A program made the position numbers and the translations under genes. Positions 42,030 through 47,586 of a DNA stretch of 47,586 nucleotides are shown here, in pieces. Within the stretch, counting starts at the first letter, position 1. Each line of letters starts with the position of its first letter. A model generated the notes under the pieces. It had not been told where the DNA came from and searched no databases. It saw nothing but the letters and a program-made list of their open reading frames with translations. Origin of the DNA: DASTPP01 sp035762175 (lineage in GTDB: Bacteria; Myxococcota_A; Polyangia; Polyangiales; Polyangiaceae); NCBI GenBank assembly GCA_035762175.1, contig DASTPP010000402.1, forward strand, positions 1 to 47,586, written 5' to 3'.

Positions 42030-43196
42030 TCAGTCGAGCCGCAAGCTCGTCTGCATGGTGTGGCAGTGGTGCCGGGTGAAGACGTCGGCGCCCCCGAGCT
42101 TGCCCCGCCAGGCGGCGAGCGTGCGCTCGGCGCAGCGGTCGACGACCGCGCCGAGGTAGTTGTCGAAGAGCTTCCAGGCGTTGCCGGGCGGGCTCGCGGC
42201 GGCGATCGCGGCGAACGACACCGAGCCGAGCGCCTCGGCCGCGTTCGCGCGCAGGTCGGCGACGTACTGGCGCTGCGTCTCGACGTCGGCCCGGGTGCCG
42301 AGGCGCGTCAGGTGGCCGCCGACGAAGGTCTCGAAGTCGTAGGCGAGCGCCTGATCGTGCGCCGCGATAAAGCCGGGCACGTCGGTGGTGACCGCGAGGT
42401 ACTGAAAGGGCACCCACCCGGGGAAGACGACGTCGACGAGCATCAGCGTCTTCTGGGCGGGCGCGTACACGAAGATGTTGCCCGGCTCGTGGTTGTTGCC
42501 GCGGTAGTCGAGCTGCAGCGTCTGGCCGCCCACGTCGAGCGCGAGCGAGGTCGCGAAGGTCTGCGTCGGCGGCGGCCGCGCGGGGTCTTGCGCGCGCTCG
42601 AGCAGCCGCGCGGTCTCCTCGTGGGCCACGCGCGCGACGCCGGGGTCGAAGAGGCCGGCCGCCCCGATGTGGTCGCGGTGCGCGTGGGTATAGACGAGGT
42701 GCGTGACCGGCTGGCTCGTCGTCTCGGCGATGGCCTTGAGCAGGTTCGGCCCGAGCGACGGGGGCGCGTCGATCGCCACGACGCCCGCGGCGGTCACCAG
42801 AAAGAGCGATTGGTAGAGGCCGTCGGTGATCTCATAAAGCCCCCCGCGGATCGCGCGCACGGCGTACCCGGCCTCTCCGACCGGCTCGCCCAGCGCGGTC
42901 TCGGGCAGCGGGTCGGCGAGCAGAGGGTCGTTCGTGCACGCGAGCGGCCCGCCGGCCGCGCCGGCCCCGCCCCCGCCCGCGCCGGCCGGGGTCGCGACCG
43001 CGCCCGCCGCGCCGCCCGTGCCGGCCGGGCCCGCGCCCGCGGAGGGCGCGCCGCCGCCCGCGCCGCCCGCCGGGGTCGAGGCGGGGTCGTCGTCCGAGCA
43101 CGAGGGCGCGGCCGCCGCGAGCAGCAGGCCGAGGGCGCCAAGGGCGGCGCGGGGCAGGGTCGTTCGGGTCCGTCGGGGCGTGGGCGCGGCGGTCAT
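42030..43196 (-). CDS. Metallo-beta-lactamase-fold lipoprotein
   Basis: A 388-residue protein. The lipobox ends in Cys33 (LLLAAAAPSC). A Gly/Ala-rich linker spans about 43-84, similar in style to the lipoprotein at 47001. The MBL domain has HAHRDH at 171-176 (ligands His171, His173, Asp175, His176), His236 in GNNHEPGNI, Asp255 in MLVDVVFPG and a further histidine in FVGGHLTRLG. It is probably a periplasmic hydrolase of unknown substrate. It lies just after the SDR gene on the same strand; an alternative start at 43223 would overlap that stop as ATGA, but the ATG at 43196 has AAAGG upstream. Confidence 0.88.
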   Translation of the reverse strand: MTAAPTPRRTRTTLPRAALGALGLLLAAAAPSCSDDDPASTPAGGAGGGAPSAGAGPAGTGGAAGAVATPAGAGGGGAGAAGGPLACTNDPLLADPLPETALGEPVGEAGYAVRAIRGGLYEITDGLYQSLFLVTAAGVVAIDAPPSLGPNLLKAIAETTSQPVTHLVYTHAHRDHIGAAGLFDPGVARVAHEETARLLERAQDPARPPPTQTFATSLALDVGGQTLQLDYRGNNHEPGNIFVYAPAQKTLMLVDVVFPGWVPFQYLAVTTDVPGFIAAHDQALAYDFETFVGGHLTRLGTRADVETQRQYVADLRANAAEALGSVSFAAIAAASPPGNAWKLFDNYLGAVVDRCAERTLAAWRGKLGGADVFTRHHCHTMQTSLRLD

Positions 43197-43219
43197 CGGT
43201 CGGGGCCTTTCTGCGGGGC

Positions 43220-43975
43220 TCATTGGGCGGTCAGGCCGCCGTCGACGGCGAGCGCGGCGCCGGTCACGAACGACGAGGCGTCCGAAAGCAGGAACACGAC
43301 GGTCTCGGCGATCTCGGCGGGCGTCGCGACGCGGCCCACCGCGTGCAGGCCCGCGATGTGGGCGGCCGACGCCTCGGTCGCGCCCATGGTGGTGCGAAAC
43401 AGCGGCGTGTCGACGCCGCCGAGCACCAGCGCGTTCACGCGCACGCCCGCCTTGGCGTACTCGACCGCGACCGAGCGGGTCAGGCCGACCACGCCCTGCA
43501 TGGCGGCGCTGTAGGCCGCGACGCCCGCGAACCCGACGGCGCCGGCGACCGAGGCCATGTTGAGCACGACGCCGCCCTCGCGCAGGCGCGGCAGCTCGTG
43601 CTTCAAGCAGAGGAACTTGCTGCCCAGGTTGGCGGCGAGCTCGGCCTCCCAGGCGGCCTGCGAGAGCGACGCCGTGGGCCCCAGGTGGCGGCCGCCGCCG
43701 GCGTTGTTGAAGGCGCCGTCGAGGCGGCCGAACTCGGCGTCGACCAGCCCGAGGGCGCGCTCGACGTCCCGCTCGACGGTCATGTCGGCGTCGACGGCGA
43801 GCACGCGCCCCTCGAGCCCGCGCGCCGCGTCGATGGCCCGGGCGTTCTCATCGGGCCGGCGCCCGGTGAAGACCACGTTCGCCCCCCGCGCCGCCAGCGC
43901 GCGCGTGGCCGCCGCCCCGATGCCCGAGTTGCCGCCCGTCACGAAGAAGACCTTGCCGTTGAACCCTTGCGCCAT
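43220..43975 (-). CDS. Short-chain dehydrogenase/reductase-like protein with substituted catalytic lysine
   Basis: A 251-residue SDR. The NAD(P) motif TGGNSGIG is at 13-20, NNAG at 90-93, Asn116 and Ser142 (NMASVAG) are present, and the C-terminus is VTGAALAVDGG. The catalytic YxxxK reads YSAAM: Tyr155 is kept but position 159 is Met where Lys is expected (one codon change, AAG to ATG). Classical SDRs need that lysine to lower the Tyr pKa and bind the ribose, so activity is doubtful. It is divergent from a LysR gene, which is the usual way such an enzyme is regulated, and is probably cotranscribed with the MBL lipoprotein. Confidence 0.92.
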   Translation of the reverse strand: MAQGFNGKVFFVTGGNSGIGAAATRALAARGANVVFTGRRPDENARAIDAARGLEGRVLAVDADMTVERDVERALGLVDAEFGRLDGAFNNAGGGRHLGPTASLSQAAWEAELAANLGSKFLCLKHELPRLREGGVVLNMASVAGAVGFAGVAAYSAAMQGVVGLTRSVAVEYAKAGVRVNALVLGGVDTPLFRTTMGATEASAAHIAGLHAVGRVATPAEIAETVVFLLSDASSFVTGAALAVDGGLTAQ

Positions 43976-44070
43976 GCGCCACCACCTCCGCCGCGGCCCC
44001 TCGCCGCGTCCGGGGGTGAAGGTGCACCGCGCCCGGCCCGCGCGGCAGCCCCGGCGCCGGCAAGACGCCC

Positions 44071-44085
44071 TTGCAAATCGCGCAA
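44071..44085. promoter_or_regulatory. LysR-type binding site (T-N11-A)
   Basis: TTGC-N7-GCAA forms a dyad containing T-N11-A, the LysR consensus. It lies in the 131 bp between the divergent SDR and LysR genes. It also overlaps the upstream TTG, which supports a later start for the LysR gene. Confidence 0.55.
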
Positions 44086-44106
44086 GAATCGAGCCCCCTC
44101 CCGGGG

Positions 44107-45078
44107 GTGGACTTCCTCGCGTGTACGGCGACTTTCCTGCGCGTCGCCGAGGCCGGCAGCCTCTCGTCGGCCGCCCGATCGTTGCGCGTCTCGCTCTCGG
44201 TGGTGAGCCGCCACCTCGCGTGGCTCGAGCGCGAGCTCGGCGCCCCCCTGCTCGCGCGCACGACGCGCCGCCTCGAGCTCACCGACGCGGGCCGGCGCTT
44301 CCGCGAGCGGGCGGCCGTGCTCCTGCGCGAGGCGAGCGAGGCGCGCGCCAGCGTGCGCGGGCCCCGGGCGCTCGCCGGCCGGCTGACGCTCTCGGCGTCG
44401 GTCTCGCTCGGCGCCCTGCGCGTCGTGCCCTCGCTGCCCGCCTTCCTCGACGCGCACCCGCGCCTCGATCTCGAGCTGCGGCTCGAAGACCGCGCCGCCG
44501 ACCTCGTCGGCGAGGGCGTCGACGTCGCCCTGCGGGGCGGGTTCGCGCCGCCCGACAGCGCGTCGGTCATCGCGCAGCCGGTCGCGACCTTCCGGCAGCT
44601 CCTGGTCGCGTCGCCCGCGTACCTGCGCGCCCGCGGCACCCCCCGCAGCCTCGACGATCTCGCGCGCCACGTCGCCGTGCGCGGGCCCTCGGCGCCCGCC
44701 CCCTGGCACTTCGAGGTCGGCGGCGAGGCCCGCGCGGTGAGCGTGCCGACGCGGCTGCGGGTCGGCACCCTGCTCGGCCTCGCCGAGGCGGCCGTCGCGG
44801 GCCTCGGGCTCGCGGCGCTGCCCGAGTTCGTCGTCCAGCGCGCCCTCGCCGCGCGCGCGCTGCGGGCGCTCGACGTCGGCGCCGCGCTGCCCACGGTGAC
44901 GGTGCGCGCGCTCTACCGCACCGAGTCGCGGGGCGACGCGCGCGTCGAGGCGCTCGTCGCGCACCTGCGCCGCACCGTCCCGACCGCGGCCCGGGGGCCT
45001 GGCGCCCCGGCCGGAGCCCGGGGGCCGGCGGCCAAGGCGGCGACGCCCGCCCGCCGGCCGCGACCGCCCAGGGCGTAG
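44107..45078 (+). CDS. LysR-family transcriptional regulator
   Basis: A 323-residue regulator. The N-terminal winged HTH is typical (TFLRVAEAGSLSSAARSL, then SVVSRHLAWLERELGAPLL and TRRLELTDAG) and the substrate-binding domain of the CrgA-like subgroup follows (LSASVSLGALRVVPSLPAFL, DVALRGG, AAVAGLGLAALPEFV). GTG 44107 gives MDFLACTATF, the usual beginning, and was chosen over TTG 44071, which lies in a probable binding site. An Ala/Pro/Arg-rich tail follows residue 300. It probably controls the divergent SDR-MBL pair; the effector is unknown. Confidence 0.92.
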   Translation: MDFLACTATFLRVAEAGSLSSAARSLRVSLSVVSRHLAWLERELGAPLLARTTRRLELTDAGRRFRERAAVLLREASEARASVRGPRALAGRLTLSASVSLGALRVVPSLPAFLDAHPRLDLELRLEDRAADLVGEGVDVALRGGFAPPDSASVIAQPVATFRQLLVASPAYLRARGTPRSLDDLARHVAVRGPSAPAPWHFEVGGEARAVSVPTRLRVGTLLGLAEAAVAGLGLAALPEFVVQRALAARALRALDVGAALPTVTVRALYRTESRGDARVEALVAHLRRTVPTAARGPGAPAGARGPAAKAATPARRPRPPRA

Positions 45079-45153
45079 CTCGGGCCGTCGCCGGTGGTGG
45101 CCGCCCGGGGCGTCGCTCGAGCCGTCGCCGGCCACCCCCCCGGCCCGGGGCGC

Positions 45154-45227
45154 CCCCTCGGTCAGGCGCTGGCGCGAGCCCCGCCCGGCCCGGCCCCTCG
45201 GTCAGGCGCTGGCGCGAGCCCCGCCCG
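45154..45227. repeat. 34-bp direct repeat at the end of the TIM-barrel gene
   Basis: Two identical copies at 45154-45187 and 45194-45227 (40-bp period). The second copy holds the last codons and stop of the minus-strand TIM-barrel gene; the first copy is an untranslated duplicate of it. Confidence 0.88.
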
Positions 45228-46008
45228 CGATCGCCCCCGCGAGCAGCGCCATCTGCTCGCGCACCGAGGGCGCGCCCGGCCGCGTCAGCCGGCTCTCGAG
45301 CACGATCGGCACCCCCGCGGGCACGCTCGCGAGCTTGCGCCACCACCAGGTTCGCTCGTGCACCGGCGTGTGCGTGTCGCGCCGGCCGTCGTTGTCGGAC
45401 ACGTGCACCTCGAGGGCGCGCGCGACGTAGCGCTCGAAGAGCGCCTCGCGGCCTTCGCCCGACCAGAGGCGCATGTGCGCGACGTCGACGACGAGCCCCG
45501 CCTCGGGCAGATCGCGGCAGAAGCGGTCGACCTCGTCGGACGAGTCGAGCAAGTTTCGCATGCGCGAGCCCTCGGGCATGGGGAACATCATCTCGACCCC
45601 GAAGGCGATGCCCCGCTCGCGGCAGCTCGCCAGCAGCCACCGCGCGTTGTCGGCGAAGGTGGCGTAGGCGCGCTCGCGCTCCCAGCCGAGGGCGAAGCTG
45701 CCGGGGTGCACCGAGTACGCCTCGGCGCCGACCGACGCGAGCCAGTCGAGCCGGTGCAAGAGCGCCGCCTCGTCGCGGGCCGTGGCGAGGCCGAGCGGCG
45801 CGGCCGTCTCGCCGTAGACGAAGGCGTGGTGCGCCCGGAAGGTCACGCCCTCGCGCGCGAAGGCTCGCACCCGGTCGCCCGCGTAGGGGTCGGGCCGCGG
45901 CCCGATCGCCAGCTCGACGTGGCGCGCGCCCGAGGCCCACGCCCGCGCGAGCGCCTCGCCCGTGCTCATGCCCCCGAGCGCCGAGAGCGAGACGAAGAGC
46001 GGGCTCAC
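45202..46008 (-). CDS. TIM-barrel enzyme, sugar-phosphate isomerase/epimerase (AP2Ec) family
   Basis: A 268-residue protein of the xylose-isomerase-like fold. The likely metal ligands are Glu139 (AFGVEMMFPM), Asp175 with His178 (VVDVAHM), His202 (EVHVSDND) and Glu238 (VLESR), the usual E-D-H-E set; His61 and His101 (YSVHPGS) line the pocket. It may isomerise or epimerise a sugar or sugar acid, but the substrate is unknown. The GTG start overlaps the stop of the upstream gene as GTGA, so the two are coupled. The C-terminus is Ala-rich. Confidence 0.85.
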   Translation of the reverse strand: MSPLFVSLSALGGMSTGEALARAWASGARHVELAIGPRPDPYAGDRVRAFAREGVTFRAHHAFVYGETAAPLGLATARDEAALLHRLDWLASVGAEAYSVHPGSFALGWERERAYATFADNARWLLASCRERGIAFGVEMMFPMPEGSRMRNLLDSSDEVDRFCRDLPEAGLVVDVAHMRLWSGEGREALFERYVARALEVHVSDNDGRRDTHTPVHERTWWWRKLASVPAGVPIVLESRLTRPGAPSVREQMALLAGAIAGGARASA

Positions 46009-46718
46009 CGCGAGCCCCCCTGCGCCGCCCGCAGCGCCTCGCCGAGCGCCGCCGGCGCGCGCACGCTCGCCGGCTCGGCCAGCAGCATCGGCGCGCAGAA
46101 GATCGCCACCGCCGCCACCTCGTACGCGAGCCCCTCGCGCCCCGGCACCGGCGCCGGCGGCAGCCACGCCGCCACCGCCTCGGCCGCCTCGTCGAGCACG
46201 TCCGACGGCTCGCACGGGAAGCGCTCGAGCGGCCCGTAGCGCCGGCACGCCGTGAACGCGATCTCGCCCCGCGCGCGCCCGAGCGACGCCGAGACCGCCA
46301 CGCGCTCGGCGACGAAGTCGCGCTCGTCGTCGTAGTCGTCGGCCTCGTACGAGCGCGCCCCCCGCAGCGCCAGCACCCCCTTGCCCTGAAAGAGCGACCA
46401 GCGCGCGGGGTCGGGCCCGAGCGGCCGCGGGCCGTAGGGCGACTCGGGCCCCGCCGCGAGCCCCTCGGCCCACGCCCGGAACGCCGGCGCCCCCGCCACG
46501 AACCGCGCGTCGCGCCCGAGCGCCCCCCGCACCCGCGCGAGCTCGGCCGCCTGCTCGGCCACGCAATCACGCTCGCCCTCCTCGAGCCCGCGCAGCCGCT
46601 CGGCGATCTCGCGCTCGAGCGCGTCGAGGCGCGGGCGCGTGCGCGACTCGAACCCTTCGCGCAGCCGCAGAAAGGACCGCCAGGCCGCCAGCGCGTCGGC
46701 CGGACGCTTCGTGCTCAT
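46005..46718 (-). CDS. Conserved-looking protein of unknown function, partner of the TIM-barrel gene
   Basis: A 237-residue cytoplasmic protein without signal or TM segment. The first 65 residues are helical and charged (RLREGFESRTRPRLDALERE). The middle has an acidic beta-rich region (YEADDYDDERDFVAERVAVS) and a Cys/aromatic stretch (ACRRYGPLERFPCEPS), then a helical C-terminus. No family was recognised. ATG 46718 was chosen because GGAGG lies 9 nt upstream; ATG 46733 lacks a site. It is translationally coupled to the TIM-barrel gene, so it probably acts in the same pathway. Confidence 0.7.
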   Translation of the reverse strand: MSTKRPADALAAWRSFLRLREGFESRTRPRLDALEREIAERLRGLEEGERDCVAEQAAELARVRGALGRDARFVAGAPAFRAWAEGLAAGPESPYGPRPLGPDPARWSLFQGKGVLALRGARSYEADDYDDERDFVAERVAVSASLGRARGEIAFTACRRYGPLERFPCEPSDVLDEAAEAVAAWLPPAPVPGREGLAYEVAAVAIFCAPMLLAEPASVRAPAALGEALRAAQGGSR

Positions 46719-46780
46719 CGGGGGCGCCTCCATCGTCGCCCACGAAGATGCGAAACGGGGCCCCCGGAGTCCACCCCTGG

Positions 46781-46819
46781 GCGGTCGTTCTTTGTCCGGA
46801 AGCGGTCATTCTTTGTCCG
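46781..46819. repeat. Two 18-bp direct repeats, 21 bp apart
   Basis: GCGGTCGTTCTTTGTCCG at 46781-46798 and GCGGTCATTCTTTGTCCG at 46802-46819 differ by one base. A 21-bp period is two helical turns, as for tandem operators. They lie upstream of the 46718 gene (minus) and the 47001 lipoprotein (plus). An old insertion-sequence end with repeated sites is the alternative. Confidence 0.8.
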
Positions 46820-46828
46820 CCCGAGGAG

Positions 46829-46842
46829 TCTCTAATTAGAGA
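46829..46842. promoter_or_regulatory. 14-bp AT-rich palindrome TCTCTAATTAGAGA
   Basis: A perfect palindrome and one of the few AT-rich spots of the region, 9 bp from the direct repeats. Probably a regulator site shared by the divergent genes. Confidence 0.5.
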
Positions 46843-47000
46843 GCGAAACCGCGCCCGTAGAGCCCCCGCGCCGCGCCGGCTTGCCGCGACGAGAACTAGC
46901 TGCTTCGCGCGCACGGGGCGAGCCCGCGCGGCCCGCCCGGCGCCCCCGCCCGAGCTCGGCCTTGACGATCGCTCGGGCCTGGCACAACCCTGCGAACGCC

Positions 47001-47399
47001 ATGCAGAAGGCTGCCTCCCGCCTGGGCCTCGTGCTCACGCTCGCGCTCTCGCTTGCCTACGCCGCGTGCGGGTCCCCCGAAGAGCCGCCCCCTCCGGGGC
47101 CGAGCGATCCCGAGGGCTACCCGGGCGGCGCGGGCGCCGGGCAAGGCGGCTCCGCCGGCTCGGCGGGCTCGGCCGGCCAAGGCGGCAGCGCGGGCGCGGG
47201 CGGCGAGGCCGGCGGGGCCGGCGCGGGCGCAGGTGGCGAGAGCGGCGGGGGCGGCGGGGGCGGTGGTGCCGGCAACGCTGGCGCCGCGGGGGCGGGCGGC
47301 GAGGGCGGCTCCGGCGGCGCGGCAGGGTCCGGTGGCGCGGCCGGCAGTGCCGGCGCAGCAGGGGCGAGCGGCGCGGCCGGCGCAGCGAGAGCCGGCTAA
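47001..47399 (+). CDS. Gly/Ala/Ser-rich lipoprotein, probably truncated
   Basis: A 132-residue protein. The signal ends in a lipobox (LAYAAC, Cys23). Residues 24-40 are Pro/Glu-rich and the rest is a run of GGxGG/AGSAG units with no other folding. In myxobacteria such linkers usually lead to a C-terminal domain, as in the MBL lipoprotein here; in this gene the frame stops at TAA 47397-47399, just before a stretch of different base character. It may be cut by an inserted element. It is an exported lipoprotein of unknown role. Confidence 0.7.
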   Translation: MQKAASRLGLVLTLALSLAYAACGSPEEPPPPGPSDPEGYPGGAGAGQGGSAGSAGSAGQGGSAGAGGEAGGAGAGAGGESGGGGGGGGAGNAGAAGAGGEGGSGGAAGSGGAAGSAGAAGASGAAGAARAG

Positions 47400-47484
47400 T
47401 ACCAACCGTGGTTGATGCGGCCAGGAATCGGGCGGGGCGCGGGCGGCCCCCGGCTGAAGCCCAATGCCGTTCACGTAGCGGCGT
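47400..47484. other. Putative junction of an inserted element
   Basis: Directly after the lipoprotein stop comes TACCAACCGTGGTTGATG, which contains the inverted pair CAACC/GGTTG. The following minus-strand frame is a different gene. This may be the end of an insertion sequence, but the other end is outside the window. Confidence 0.3.
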
Positions 47485-47586
47485 TCAAGCGGCTTCTTTC
47501 GGGCGTTCGCGCCCCACCGACTGCTCCCACATCCAGCGCTCGGGCGCCGTTCGCCGCAGCCGCTTGGGCGCGTAGCGACTTCGCCC
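47485..47586 (-). CDS. C-terminal 33 residues of an unidentified protein (possibly transposase)
   Basis: The minus-strand frame that enters from the window edge and stops at TGA 47487-47485 reads RYAPKRLRRTAPERW, then MWEQSVGRERPKEAA. The codon use is less GC-extreme at third positions (CGA, AGT, AAA) than in the surrounding genes. The basic composition and position beside a truncated gene suggest a transposase, but 33 residues are not enough to name a family. Confidence 0.4.
   Translation of the reverse strand, partial: GRSRYAPKRLRRTAPERWMWEQSVGRERPKEAA

Noticed and set aside
44071..44106. TTG start of the LysR gene at 44071
   Set aside because: The TTG is part of a T-N11-A dyad and the GTG at 44107 gives the usual LysR beginning.

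Overview
The window comes from a very GC-rich (well over 70 % by eye) Gram-negative bacterium with the gene style of a myxobacterium, most likely of the Polyangiales/Sorangium type. The signs are a Ser/Thr kinase with a TPR-like tail divergent from an ECF sigma factor, an NB-ARC regulator, a thrombospondin-type-3-repeat OmpA protein, lipoproteins with Gly/Ala/Ser-rich linkers, a DUF2760-Hsp70-Hsp70 operon, frequent GTG/TTG starts, and many ATGA/GTGA gene overlaps. It is ordinary chromosome: no tRNA, rRNA, CRISPR array or prophage was seen. The only hint of mobile DNA is at the extreme right end.

Layout. 1-9353: the tail of an unknown gene, then on the minus strand a response regulator, a sensor kinase, an XRE regulator and the two glutamate synthase genes gltB and gltD (ammonia assimilation). 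9392-11547: three minus-strand membrane proteins, at least two of them paralogous. 11713-12699: an LpxK-like protein whose kinase motifs have decayed. 12722-16515: a zinc-finger/TPR Ser/Thr kinase divergent from an ECF sigma factor, 22 bp apart. 16709-18259: an NB-ARC/winged-helix regulator. 18333-23054: an envelope group made of a membrane coiled-coil protein and an OmpA-like protein on the minus strand, and a proline-rich protein and an LpoA/LppC-like lipoprotein on the plus strand. 23272-26916: OmpA/TSP3 outer-membrane protein converging with an ABC exporter half. 27514-32342: a group-2-like sigma-70 factor with a structured leader, strong terminators, a PBP4-type DD-peptidase (dacB) and a peptide-binding lipoprotein. 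32389-34907: two unrecognised envelope proteins. 35000-40220: DUF2760 and two atypical Hsp70s in one operon. 40242-41958: glutathionyl-hydroquinone reductase, a 31-bp perfect inverted repeat, and a small beta-barrel protein. 42030-45078: a metallo-beta-lactamase-fold lipoprotein and an SDR, with a divergent LysR regulator. 45202-46718: a TIM-barrel enzyme and an unknown partner. 46781-47586: operator-like repeats, a low-complexity lipoprotein and the C-terminus of an unknown protein.

The points most worth a second look are the LpxK homologue without Walker A lysine or DDGxQH motif (compare the reported absence of LPS in Sorangium), the SDR whose catalytic lysine is methionine, the DUF2760/double-Hsp70 operon, the long perfect inverted repeat that contains a stop codon, and two conserved genes (ECF sigma, ompA) whose expected stop codons lie one base out of frame.
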